DNA of 60,000 nucleotides, from assembly GCA_014529385.2 (NCBI GenBank), contig CM043969.1, positions 10,149,001 through 10,209,000 of the forward strand. The letters are read 5' to 3'. The number at the start of each line of letters is the position of its first letter. Positions within the stretch are counted from its first letter, which is position 1. This DNA comes from Adiantum capillus-veneris (Eukaryota > Streptophyta > Polypodiopsida > Polypodiales > Pteridaceae). Below are positions 9,055 through 20,385 of this stretch, piece after piece. The notes below the pieces were generated by a model, which was not told the origin of the DNA, did no database searches, and was given only the letters and a program-made list of their open reading frames with translations. Both the position numbers and the translations under genes were made by a program.

Positions 9055-10660
9055 ACTACTTTCTTCACCAAACAACAGCTATATGGGGTACCCGGTACCA
9101 TTCACTACACATTCAATTTCAATAGCTGCAGTAAACACTCTCTCTCCCCCTTGTCAGATGAATTTGACGACCACAACACAGTGATCGAGGCCCAGATACT
9201 CGCAGAGGCTACCATTGAGCAAGCTATTAACACTAGAATGGTAACAGGACACTTTTATGTCCTTGGACACTTTTGTGTCCTGTTAAGTGACCATTTTGCT
9301 TGAATTATTTGAAGAGTATGAAAATGAATTTCTAGGTGCTATATATCCACAAAGTTGCCTTTGAGCTGAAAAAAACTTAGCATTTGTTTCTGAGTATCGA
9401 TCTCACCATTAACCTTACTCTTGCACAACATTTTTGAACCTAAACTGTGTAAAAAAAACGGGTCCTGTTTTTGGCTTTTTTTAATTTTTGGCAACTATAC
9501 CACTCTAAACTTCATGTTTGTGAGGTTTAGATGGCTAGAGGTTAGGCCTTCATAGTTCTCAACATGTTTTGATGCTTGTAGGGAGAGCTAAGTGTTAAAA
9601 TTGAAAGTTATGACCAATTTACAAGAATTGCATAATCCTATTTTTTTGGCAAAAATTAGCACTTTTATGATTTTTTTGGTGGCTTTCTTGATATCCAAAT
9701 TCAATTTTGATTGTGTAAGTGTAATGTATAACATAAAGCTAATCTTCCTTGAGTTTTGGGGGACCTAATATTCTATATAGCATAGTATGATGATGGTTGA
9801 GTTTTTTGATTGCTGAAGAATACGATACATTTTAGAGTAGCAAGTATAACTTTCTCAATATTGCTAGTTTCTTAGGCCAATTGTGTGTATTTTGTAGGTA
9901 GTGACCATATCTAATCATAGACTACAAACTTGGCTAGATATTGAGTACTTTCTATGGGTTTCTAGAGGTCATAATGCTAAACCCAGTTTTTTCATGTTTG
10001 TTGTATTTAGCACTTTACCATTGCCCCCAAGGTTCCAATTGTAAGAGATCCATTATCCTTTTGACATTCTCCATGGCTCCTTTTGAATCCAGAGGCCCAA
10101 AGGGAACTAAGAAAACATGTATATAGTATCTGTATTGAGCGTGACTATAGAAACTTTGTTGATAGGTCCACAGAATGGCAAAAATGCAAGTTTTTTGTAT
10201 CTAACTTTTTTTCCCAAAAAAAAATTAGTGAGGTAAAAGCAACCATATGTTTTGGTCACCAACCCATTGAATTTAACGGGGCATTTTATCTCATGTCCTA
10301 CAAAAATCTCCACTCTTATTTATATGCAATCAACCGTAAGAAATTGTTGTTTTGGGCAAAATGCACTGGTCCATCAACTTTGGAGGCTTGTAGTGACCAA
10401 GGGATGAGAAAAATTACAAGTTTCTTATTTTTTCCATATGCAGTAGTTATTGAACTATAAGCTCATGAAAGGATTTTTCAAAATGAGTGGATCTACTATG
10501 GTTTTGGAATTTTTTCCCAAAACCCTGAAAGAACACTTTTATGTCCTGTTAGGTTACCAATCTAGTGTTAAGGAAACGGTGCAATGTGTGCTACCTTATC
10601 ACCCTCGGAAGCTTTTGCGACGGGTCTCAACTCCCCACCCGATGGTATACAGACATTGAC
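9055..10660 (+). pseudogene. Unrecognised ORF split by a TTAA element
   Basis: A frame open from about 9055 reads ...DEFDDHNTVIEAQILAEA then TIEQAI up to TTAA at 9227-9230. If 9231-10567 and one TTAA are left out, the same frame continues without change as KETVQCVLPYHPRKLLRR to a stop at 10658-10660. I do not recognise the protein. Nearby decayed frames at 10,565-11,700 may be its continuation. The exact frame restoration is the best evidence both that this was coding and that the insert is a discrete transposon. Confidence 0.55.
9231..10567. mobile_element. TTAA-flanked inverted-repeat DNA element, piggyBac-like signature
   Basis: Seen: 1,337 bp starting CACTAGAATGGTAAC and ending with the inverse of CACTAGATTGGTAAC (14 of 15 match). 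It is flanked on both sides by TTAA (9227-9230, 10568-10571). After a 5-bp gap the inner part AGGACA also matches on both ends. The left end contains a further hairpin: AACAGGACAC at 9242-9251 and GTGTCCTGTT about 30 bp on. Family knowledge: TTAA duplication with termini beginning C[AC]CTAGA and clean excision is the piggyBac pattern; CACTA elements make 3-bp duplications instead. No transposase is visible. The longest ORF (10083-10460) has no known motif, so this would be non-autonomous. Superfamily assignment is inference. Confidence 0.75.
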
Positions 10661-11750
10661 GCAGATCTTTTAAGTGCTCGCCTCCCCGATCGTCACGTGC
10701 TTCTATTGTTGGCACTCGGCAAGTGGGCCTCTTTGCAAGTGCTTCGGTTCTATGTGTCCTCTAGACAACCCCTTTTGTGGCCGCTATCAGCTACCTCCCT
10801 AGCTCACTTTTTGTTAAGCAACTACAACCATTCCTTGACTTTGAAGCGACTTTCTCATGGCACTACGCGACATTCGAATTTCCATTCCGTAGGATTACAC
10901 CATTGACAATGATGCCTAGTGGGGTATTGAAGTCTATCGATATTTTCCCAATGGTCGATCAACTACAGACTATTTGGTACCCAACACCCTACATGCCTAG
11001 CATGAATATGTCAAAGGGCCACTAGAATTTTGTGGCCTTCTAGAACTCGGCACACCCCGCCCATGCAACATCGAGTGGGCTAAAGAAAAACTTTGCATGA
11101 GGGGAACACGCATCACAAATAAAATGTACTTTAATGCCTTTGACCTACTGCACTCACCAACGGTGGAAACCACTCGGGCTCGTAAAGCACTCATTCTCAA
11201 CCAACATTGGGGCTGCTTTCCTATTGTTATGTTTAAAGTTTAGGACAGGTCTATCAAGAAAAATGTCTATCAATCTTTTCATTGTGTACCACCTGGGCAC
11301 TTTCACAATGTCTTTGGTAAATTTATATGAAATAACCCCCACATACCCTTATCATGTACGATAATTACCACAAACCATGTATCTCTGCAAACTTTTGGAA
11401 CGTCTACATTGGAAATGGATGGGATGACCATTCACCCTATCTATATGACCATCTATCAAAAGCAAGGGTAGAAATCCACGCATGTGAACACATACCAACT
11501 AAAATATTACCTTACCTAATGCTTGGTATGAAGACCACAAAACTTACTTTTCTTGCCTCGAATATGGCCCGCGGCTATCTCAAGAACCACAACACAACCG
11601 CTCTGACTGGAAAGAAATGACTCGGCCAATTGCTGCAGGTTACAACTGGGAGGCAAAGGTTCACCGTATCTATAATGAAAAAAAGCCCATCTAAAGTTTC
11701 TCCTTTGGCAATATAAGTCTTTGTCTTGATTGACCTTACTCAAATGATTT
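10661..11750 (+). pseudogene. Decayed coding-like segment, family not recognised
   Basis: Protein-like composition alternates between two plus frames with many stops: WHYATFEFPFRRITPLTMM near 10,850, FNAFDLLHSPTVETTRARKA and LILNQHWGCFPIVMF near 11,130-11,230, then LEMDGMTIHPIYMT near 11,410. I could not match these to a family; a plant transposon-associated protein is possible. It may be the downstream part of the split ORF at 9055-10660. Confidence 0.35.
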
Positions 11751-12400
11751 CTATCATGATCTTCATTTGTTTTTGTTACATTTCTCTCACTCGTTTAAGG
11801 ATTCACAAAAAACTGTGCAGACCATAATGCGAGGTTGTCAGATAAGTCATCTCCTTATTTTATTTTGCAAACTCATTTTAGAAGCTTAAGTGATAATATA
11901 ATAACCATGTTCTCTCAGACTTTCCAATACCTACCTTCCTGGATACTCGATCAAATATCTTAATTAATCCATCTCTTACTGCTTACTGGTTGTGACGATA
12001 CTAACACTGCCATACAAGATTGTGCCAAACTCCTAGATGTGTTTGCTTATACCATTTAAAGAGACAACACAACTCTCTTGACACTCATACATAGATACCC
12101 ATTCAATATCCTGATGGTATGTATAAAAAATACATTAGTGTTCTTTTCATATATCATTTGTCTACATTGTCTTGTCAACTGAATACTTCAACATTGCTAC
12201 GGTCAGGGCTTACTACTTGCACTGTATGAAATTTTTATTTGACATGACTATTCATTAGCTATGCAGCTCCTCATATAAGCTAGAGTGCTCTGGGATATCG
12301 AGCCACAATTTGTAAGTGCTTTGCTACTGGAACATACTCTAATTTGGTGTCAAATAGGTAACGAATGTTTTCTTTTTATGCCTTGCTTGGTCCATTGATC
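11751..12400. other. Non-coding stretch, nothing recognised
   Basis: AT-rich DNA with no domain, element end or repeat that I could identify. Confidence 0.4.
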
Positions 12401-12409
12401 ACAAGCACA

Positions 12410-12605
12410 CAGATTTGCCAATTTAGGCAGTGTGTAAACATTCATCATGTGCCAATTCACCGATTTAGGAAGCACACAACACACAACATCTTCAGAAGCT
12501 TACATAATATCAATGCAAATGCACCCATTTAGGCAGCACAAGTGTTGATTTGCCAATTTAGCACCACGTCGGGTGTAGAATTGTAGGTTTAGGCAACACC
12601 GATCA
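12410..12605 (+). repeat. Degenerate short repeat array with TTTAGGCAGCAC core
   Basis: Five diverged copies of a motif around ATTTAGGCAGCAC or ATTTAGGAAGCACAC occur at about 12424, 12465, 12528, 12558 and 12589. Several are preceded by GCCAATT or a similar A/C-rich block. Spacing of 30-60 bp is irregular, so this is an old minisatellite. Confidence 0.5.
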
Positions 12606-12904
12606 CAAAATCATGCTGCAATGGCTAGCCACCACTATAATTGGTTTGATTCTATTCCTCGAGTACCCAAAATGAAGAATACCTGGATTTCGATTTGAAA
12701 TGGGTACATGTTAGCAAATTTTTGGATTTGGATTTGAAATGGATGTATGATTATTTTGTATCACAATAGTCTTGAAGTTGAGATTGATGAGAATTGATTA
12801 CTGAATGATAAGTGTGACCAATGATATCCTGATTCATCAAGGTGTGACATATACTGCTTATTCTTGTGGTATGGGACTAGAATATTATAATTTTTTCTAG
12901 GCAG

Positions 12905-13130
12905 ATTGCACCCAGTGTTTGTGATGTTCTCTCTTCTCTCTCGTCATGCTAGCGTAGACCTCCACTCTAGGACGTGCGCCTGCATGTGGTATCTCGCTCT
13001 CTCACGCTCTCGATCTCTCTCTATTTGTGACGATTGGATGATATGCTCACAGGATTTGTCAGGTATGCATACTCGCTGTGTTTTATTGTTTGTATCAAGC
13101 TATTTGAGGTATTTTGCAGGGACACCACGC
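12905..13130 (+). repeat. LTR-like repeat copy, partner at 3866-4120
   Basis: Starts GCAGATTGCACCCAGTG and matches the ordered blocks listed for 3866-4120. Preceded by a weak purine tract. Its relation to the minus-strand gag that follows is unclear. Confidence 0.5.
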
Positions 13131-13304
13131 CTTCCGTTTATAGCACAAATATTTGGCCATATGGACAAATCTCATGCTATTTTTTAAGGCCAAAGACTTC
13201 CACAGGGTGCTTGAAAAGCTCTTTCGAGCCATGCTCTCAAATAATTGGCTATGTGGTCAAATCTTAAGATTTTTTTGAAAGTGGGAATTGGGAAATTCCT
13301 AGAT

Positions 13305-13772
13305 TCACTCATATATGAGGCTGAGTTGTGTCGAGGCATTGACATTGAATATCTTTTGTGAGCAAAGACTAGTAACATCACAAAAAACAAGCTTGTTGTG
13401 AGTGGTGGAGTTACTAATGGTAGTGTTAAATGTATTTTGTGATGTACGCAAAGAGCATAGCAAGAAAATGGATTTCATTTCATCATTGAGATTCATCCCT
13501 TTAGAAGTCAACTGTGTGAAAACACTATTGAACTCGTTCAAATGGAAACTGACACTGCTACCCTCTTTCATATTTAAGCACAAAATCTTCTTCATAAAAA
13601 ATACTTTATTTGATGCCCTCTTACCATCCCAAGATGAGCACAATGACCCCCATAATTCATTTGCATTAGTCTTGTCCATAGTCATAAAGAAAAGATACTC
13701 ACCACGATGTAGACAAATGGTCACCATAGCACAAGCATCAAGCTCCTTCCACTCATTCATGAGTGTAGACAC
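13305..13772 (-). pseudogene. Copia gag core (UBN2 type) fragment
   Basis: Minus-strand frame with classic copia gag blocks in order: NEWKELDACAMVTICLHRGE, MDKTNANELWGSLCSSWDG, KRASNKVFFMKK, VSFHLNEFNSVFTQLTSKG and NDEMKSIFLLCSL. The first ATG is at 13760, and similarity starts at about the same place. The C-terminal end falls out of register after SNSTTHNKLVFCDVTS. There is no zinc knuckle or protease downstream (toward lower coordinates), so this is a truncated remnant. It would be the capsid part of a retrotransposon polyprotein. Confidence 0.8.
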
Positions 13773-13850
13773 CCTCTTTATTCTCGTTCAATGGTGTTGC
13801 AAGGCCCTTCATCGACCAAGACATAAAGAATACATTTCTTTCATATTATA

Positions 13851-15700
13851 AGGTTTGTGCCATTAGTCTTCTTGATATAATACTCTTCTTCTACAAAATT
13901 TCCAGCCAAATAAAAGAAAATGCAAGAGAGTGAGACTAGGAATTTATGGTAAAATTTTTGCAATAATTTTGGCAGTCTCCTTTGCACATAGATAAAATTC
14001 TCAACAAGAAACTCAAAAAATTCACTTTAAGCTTAATGCAAAAGAGTGCTATAGGAAAACTAGAGAACTCGTCTTCTGGGAAAAATGTGGCAGAGGATCT
14101 TCAGTATGGAGATGGGAATCTTAAGGAAAACTCAAGACAAAGTCAACGCATAAAATATCAAGAGTAAGCTCTGGGAATAAACTAGCATAGAGTACTCAAA
14201 GAGACTATCCACTTAGCATCCAAGCACCTATACCCATCATACATATCCTATAGTGAGGCCACAACTAGGGATTTCTAGCAACCTAATCCACCTCACACTG
14301 GGTAACCTGGCCCTTAGTATTCGGATTCAAAAGACCTCACAGAATGTCCCTCACAAAAGGCTATGCAGACATGACTAGTCGTAGTCTCAAAAAGGACTCT
14401 TCATGATCGAGTATTAAAAATGATTGGGACTACCAAAAAAAACCAAAATTGTCTCCACAATGACGTACAATGGTAGTATTCACAAAAACGTACATCCAAA
14501 GTGTGAAACTACCATTGTAAAACCGTAGGACACATGCTCAAACAAGTGCCAATGAGTATGCAAGCAAAATCATGGAACTAGCTCCGTGTGAGACCTCGTA
14601 GAACACTCTCTAAAGAGCACAAGCACTCTCAAGTGCTAATCATGGTTACATTATATGCATCCAAAACTCTCACTAAAATGGTAAAGGCTATCACTACCAA
14701 AGATGCTCATAGATGTGATGTATCTAGAGACCCTTTGATTATATCAGTGCGTGTAAAAAATGTATCTAAGAGTTTCCTTTGAGAAGCCGTCAATGGTTAT
14801 GCATAAGTGATACCACAAAGAGAATACATCTTGGACAAAAGTGCATGTGGAAATCCAAATCACTCTCAAAACATGCATAGAAACGCTACTAGTAACAATC
14901 TATAACCTGCCTCTCATTGTTGCCGACAAACTATCTCTCTGTCTCTCTCTTTACAATGCTAGAGAGCATCATGTTAAAATCTATAGTCAATGTTGCCAAA
15001 GTCTATGCCAGTGCCAAGTATCACTCTTTGATTGCAGAGGCACTTTACCCATGTGTATCTATGGATGAGAAGTCATTGATGTCTCATGACAAGAAAATGG
15101 GTTGTCAATGCCGAGAATTGAAGTGTGTGTGTGTGTCGTACTACGCATGCAACCCCTCTTTCTTTCCATTGAATCCTCTTTCTATTATTCATCTCAAGAG
15201 TTTATATTTTCAAGGCCTTCCATGCTGAGATTGAGATGAAGCTATCTCTTTCTCTCTCTCTACACTCTCTTTCCTCTTTTACTCAGCTCAAATGCACAAC
15301 TTATCTTGAGAAAACAGCTTTTTTATTTTCAATTTTAGACACACCTACACTCCAAAAAACCTGATGAGTTCTTCTATAAAGTTGTAGAGCTCAAAGAAAT
15401 CTCCATCTTGATAAAATAAGCTCTTGAATCAAAGTTTTATAGAAGTTATGAGAAAAATAGGGACCTATTGTCAACCTACCATAAATTGAGCAACCTACGC
15501 CCCGCCCACCCCCCCCCCCCCCTCTCTCTCTCTCTTTGAGCTCACAAAACGATCTATCTCTCAACTTATGTGTCTTATGGATTCAGCCCCTTGATGTCTG
15601 AGATCTATGTACCAAGCTCACAATGCATCCATAGCCACAAAATCTTTGAGATTTGATCAATTTTTGATGTGAAGCTCGTCCAAAAGAGGGCACTACAACC
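13851..15700. other. Decayed element interior, no gene recognised
   Basis: Scattered stops in all frames. A C14 run followed by CT repeats lies at 15509-15535, and a TCTC tract at 15246-15276. It probably is leader sequence between the minus-strand primer site at 15704 and gag at 13772, but nothing in it confirms this. Confidence 0.35.
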
Positions 15701-15703
15701 TTT

Positions 15704-15716
15704 GGCTCTAAGACCA
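15704..15716 (-). promoter_or_regulatory. Degenerate copia primer-binding site
   Basis: On the minus strand TGGTCTTAGAGCC differs from TGGTATCAGAGCC at two positions. It sits 2 bp inside a CA (minus) that could end an LTR at 15719. Orientation agrees with the minus-strand gag at 13305-13772. Confidence 0.5.
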
Positions 15717-15904
15717 CTTGAAGAGTGCACAATGCATGCATAGTGCAAGAGAGAAGAAGAGCAGAGACAGAGTTCTGGTGGAGCTCTTAGTGAGGATTGG
15801 ATTTTTCCTCACTACTCCTTATTTTTCTATATGATCAAGAGAATAGATAAGGTTAGTATGGTCAATGTGATGGGTGTTTGACCAGTTGGCCTAAACCCTA
15901 ATAC

Positions 15905-16280
15905 TTGATTTCAAAACTATAAACAACAAAGTTGCATTTGGTAGACTTATTATCCAATTTCTTACATTGTTGTTGTGGAACTAAAGCACAAGCCAAGCAA
16001 CCAGAAACACACAAATGACCAATAGATGCCTTCTTATCATGTCATGCCTCATATGGAGTCATAGAATGCAAAGCACATGGTGAAACACATGTTAAGGATG
16101 TAGGCACACATGACAACCAAAACTCATGTGGCACCATACAACATTCCATTTACATAAGTGACCTTATTTTTCTCTCACCAACACCATGTTGTTGAGATAT
16201 ATAAGGCATTATACATTGGTATTTTGTCGTATGACCATCCAAAAATGCATCAAATTATTTTGACACATAACCCTTCTTGA
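15905..16280 (-). pseudogene. Copia integrase core fragment
   Basis: The minus-strand frame reads FDAFLDGHTTKYQC, then SQQHGVGERKIRSLM, HEFWLSCV, LHSMTPYEA, HDKKASIGHLCVSGCLA and CKKLDNKSTKCNFVVYSF, with in-frame stops between blocks. These follow the end of the copia integrase core in order, including the glutamate of the D-D-E triad in GERK. N-terminal zinc module and first two aspartates are missing. Integrase inserts cDNA into the genome; this piece is dead. It may be a host element into which the LTR ending at 15719 inserted. Confidence 0.8.
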
Positions 16281-16666
16281 CTCAAATTGGAGGGTGTTCA
16301 TAGTACAACGAGATACATTTTTAGTCAATCACAAAAACTATTTGAAACACATAACACTTAAGACTTAGCTTTAGTTGAATATACCCATGTTGATAAAAAA
16401 TAGGGTACAAATGAAGCTAAATAAGAGTTGGCTAAAGAAGGGGATCACCATTAAACCACAATAAAGAAGTTGTGAGCATTTTCTTATTAATGAGAAACTC
16501 CTTTTATAGGATTTATTGCAAAATCGACTAAGGGCTATATCTTAGCCTATATTACAAGGAAATAATTAATATCTCCTAAATCCTAGGAGTATACTTATTA
16601 GACTCTCTACGTATGCACTTGAAGAGGTGATTCAAATGTACCTAGCTAGATTAAGGTAGTTCTAGA

Positions 16667-17585
16667 TGTTAACGGAGTCAATGTCAGTTAACAGAAGCTG
16701 CTAAAGACTGAAGATGTACGAATACACATCGAAGATCAAAGTGAAGAAGCAGTAAAGATTGGAGTTACACATTTTCCATATTTTGCCAAAATGGTCACGT
16801 AATGTAAATTCCCAATTTATTTCAAGCCATTGTAATATTTCAATGTGTTACGGGCTCAATGGGAGTTCCGAGTTGTAAAGAATATGCCAGTTACTGTGCC
16901 TAGGTTATGGATACAATAAGTGGTGGATTCCTAAAGGCCTTGGGCACCCGGACATTGTATATTTTTACCCTAGGTATATAAGGCAGTGTGTAAAAGAAAT
17001 TAGGGTTCTCAAGTCATTTGTTGAGAGCACTCTTTGGTGAGAGCTCTTGAGGTGTGTGGCTATGGAGTCCTTGAGCTTCTCCTTACTCATAGAACTTGAT
17101 TAACTCTAACCAATGATTCATTCTCTCTCACTATGCCTCTCTCATGCTTCTTATGATTGCATATGATGCTTACATTAGCTAGATCTTAACTAATTAGTGG
17201 TTAATCCCTCTCTAATCTTGTGTGATTGTCCTCTTTTTCTTGTGTGTGCATGTAGATTTGATTGGAGTGTGGTGTTCGATAGATCTATGTGTGTGTGCTT
17301 GCGATTAGTGTGTTGCATGATAGGATTAGTGTTGTGTGCGTCTTGCAATCGTAGTGTGTGTGTTTGGGTTGATTGGAGGTGAAGAGATGTGGATATGGAG
17401 ATTGCCCTTCATTGCGGCTTGACTCCTCCATAGGCCGAGAAGCTCACCTCATAGAGTTAACCATTTGTGTTGCCACTATTAGCTCACTAACCGTGTGAGT
17501 GTTTCCATGCCCTAGCCAGGTAGTTCATCCCTCCGAATTGATAATTTTGTTGGTCATTGGAGCTATTGCAACGATGGAGCCCCCA
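16667..17585 (+). repeat. Putative 5' LTR of a gypsy-like element
   Basis: Bounded by TGTTAACGG at 16667 and CA just before a gypsy-type primer site at 17591. Contains TATATAAGG at 16975-16983. The ~919-bp length is close to the 930-bp LTRs of the neighbouring element, but the sequences do not align. No second LTR was found in the window, so the left border is a guess. Confidence 0.5.
16975..16983 (+). promoter_or_regulatory. TATA box of putative LTR promoter
   Basis: TATATAAGG in the middle of the presumed LTR, about 600 bp before the primer site, a usual U3/R position. Confidence 0.5.
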
Positions 17586-17590
17586 AAATT

Positions 17591-17609
17591 TGGCGCCGTT
17601 GCTAAGGAC
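17591..17609 (+). promoter_or_regulatory. Primer-binding site, TGGCGCCGTTGC type
   Basis: TGGCGCCGTTGCTAAGGAC follows the presumed LTR end by 5 bp. TGGCGCCGTTGCC-type sites are typical of plant Ty3/gypsy elements of the Athila/Tat kind. Confidence 0.75.
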
Positions 17610-20385
17610 GATGGCTTACGCTAGTGTAATTGTGGCATAAACAAATGCGTTCCCTCACTAATTTCACTAGTGTGTTTATGTTTTTGTGGATTTTGAATGT
17701 GTGTGCATGAAACATTGTGTTCATAATTTCCTAATGTGTGACCGTATCTTGCCAATTATGTGTTTACACACTCTAATTTCACACTAACCCCTTGCTAATT
17801 TGACTAATTTTTGCTAACTTACTAATTTGCTATAAAGGATTGGAGCATTCGACCATTCAATTGATCTTCAATGGAAAGGTAATTAAAGTGGTATTCTCAA
17901 CCTCCCTAGAATCTAAGGATGTGTAGAATTGTGTAGAAATCCTACCATGCACTAAAATCAAGTATGTGTGCATTCTAATTGAGTGTATGTATGCTAATTT
18001 TAGATGTGTGTGCACTATTTTGCCCATGTTTGTGCACCTAAAAATCAATGTGTGCGTTATGATTTCTCAATTGTGATGATTGATGTGTGCTGTGCTCATG
18101 CCCAACTAATGATTTTTGAAATCACATTGCAAATCCAACAAATTTAACCCTTTTGTGTGCGTACCTAAAAATTGGTAAAAACTGCCAATTTTTTAGTGTG
18201 TGTGTGCTTAAAAAAGTGTTTAATTTGCATGGTTAATTCAATGTTTTGATTGCATAAATGATGTGTGTAATGATTAAATGATTCATTTTTGTGCTCAAAA
18301 CAGGGATTTACACACTCTAATTGCGTCAATTTTTTACCTAATTTTGTCGGTAGTTTTGTCGATTTAATTGACTAGTCTTGATTTTATTGATAAAATTATT
18401 GGCAATTGAATTGATGTGATATGTGCAATTTTATTTGGCCTCACTATTCCCCAATGTGTGGAGAATTTTAAGAAAGTTTTTGGGTATTTTTTGGATAACT
18501 TTTGTAATTTTTGGCTAATTTTTTATTAATTCCATAAAATTTTGATTTTGCGATCTTTACGAGCTATTTTGTGTGTGCCTATTTAGGCACCATTTTGTTC
18601 GCATTTGTGCCCTCCGCGATCGAGTTTTGCATGTTTTGCTATTTTCTGGGGCCGGATTGATATTTGTGTCGTAAATCGTGTTTTCGATCAAATCTATTGT
18701 TTTTGGTGTGCTTTTGCGTATCGGAAATGTTCGATTGTGAATATCGGTGATTTTCTAAGATTCTTAGATTTTTTAGGGAATTTTTGGACTTTTCTGGCAA
18801 ATTTTGGGATTTTCTGACGATTTTTGGAGTTTTCGGCTAATTTTCGACCTATTTTTGGCATTTCAAAACAATTGGAAATTTAAAAATAAAACATTTTGAT
18901 AAAAATCCGGGTTTGACTTTGATTCCGTGCCTTGCGGTGCATAAAACTCTTCGTCGGATAGACCTTCACGGTCTCTTGGGACAGTTTCCTACGACGTTAA
19001 AAAAATCTTCTTCTTCTTTTAGTCGATCGCACTCGACTCGCTTCGTGGGAACATACCCAACCCCCCCCCCCCCCCACACACACCTCTCTAACTTTCTCTC
19101 TCTCTCTCCTCCCACTCTCTCTCTCTAACTCTATCTCTACCTCACTCACTGAGTCACTCTCTCTCCCCACTTTGTCGCTTTGTCTTTTAGCACTGTAGTG
19201 CACGCGCCCGCCGGTCATACGCCTGCCACGTCAGCCTCGCGAGTTAGCGCCAGAGGAGCTTTGCACCTGTCGTCAACTGCCCACGTGCGCCCTTCCGGCT
19301 TTCACGTGCATTTCGGCGCTGCAACAATCCGCCAACCGCTGCACGCTCTGCTGCAGTCAAATCACCCGCCATGTAACTCAACGGCCATTTAAGCCTCCAA
19401 GTTTAGGGTAGCTAATTAATTAGTCTAAGTTAGCTTCAAAAAAAAACCAAAAAACCAAAAAACAACATAAATTAAATCAAAAAATTCATAAAAAGATATT
19501 AAAAAATCAGAAGTTTTTTTTTAAAAAGAAAAAAACATACAAAACTCACAAAATTTCAAAAAAGAGTTTAAAAGTCACAATTTTTTTGAAAAAAACATAA
19601 AAATCCAAAAAAGCTTAAAAAAGGATTAAAAATCAATAAAAATTTCCCAAGAAAAGGAAAAAAACATTTAAAAAATCTACAAAAAATGATAAATAAATAA
19701 AATTCATAAAAAATCAAAATTGGATCAAAACAAAATCCCAATAATTCAAGAAAATTCTAAAAATATCAAAAACTCACAGATAAATCCCTTAAAACATAAA
19801 AAATTTATAAAAACTCAAAAAATTATTTTAAAAATCCAAACCTGATCCAAAAAATCACAAAATTTATAAAATCTTCAAAAAACCCCAGAAATTTGAAAAA
19901 TTTATAAAATTCAAAACTTTCCCAAAAAAAAAGCATAAAAAGACCAAAAATTTTAAAATTTCAAAATTTCACAAACTATTAGGAAAAATAAAAGAGAGTG
20001 GTCGTAAGCACAGAAATAGCCAGAAATAGCCAGGAAGTGCCAGAAAAAGACAGAAAGAGCCGGGACAAGCTCAAAAAAGTTCGAAAATAGCAAAAGCAAG
20101 GCCGGAAAAGAGTATCGCACACCTAGCAAACACTGCAAACCGAGAATTACACCGTGCAAGGCGAAATAGTACAACCGAAAAAAGCGAGCCAAAAGACCAA
20201 CTAAAGCCGTCAGCGGCAGAATTTTTTGAAATTTGCCAAAATCAAGCATTGCAAATTGAGCTTCTAATCGGACGAACAGGGCCACAACTCACAGACAATT
20301 GCAGATTAGGATAGTACGAGCGGCAGAAATTCTGCTAATCAATACTAGAATCTGCCAATTGATAGTTTTTGTGGATTGAGCCAAC
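17610..20385 (+). other. Long element leader with T-rich then A-rich halves
   Basis: No convincing gene over 2.8 kb. About 18,420-18,890 is T-rich with TTTTTGG-type repeats. Next come a C15 run (19061-19075), CT repeats and a GC-rich patch (19,195-19,395). About 19,435-19,960 is strongly A-rich with AAAAAATC and CAAAAA units. Short ORFs in these low-complexity blocks are not credible. Confidence 0.55.

Noticed and set aside
9231-10567. CACTA superfamily assignment because the ends read CACTAG
   Set aside because: CACTA elements make 3-bp duplications; here the left 3 bp (TAA) and right 3 bp (TTA) do not match, whereas TTAA on both sides does.
17857-18048. Minus-strand 63-codon ORF
   Set aside because: Short, no motif, in leader DNA with TGTGTG repeats.
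19180-19392. 70-codon plus ORF in the GC-rich leader patch
   Set aside because: Only a GC-rich gap without stops; no motif, and it lies in the leader of a retroelement.
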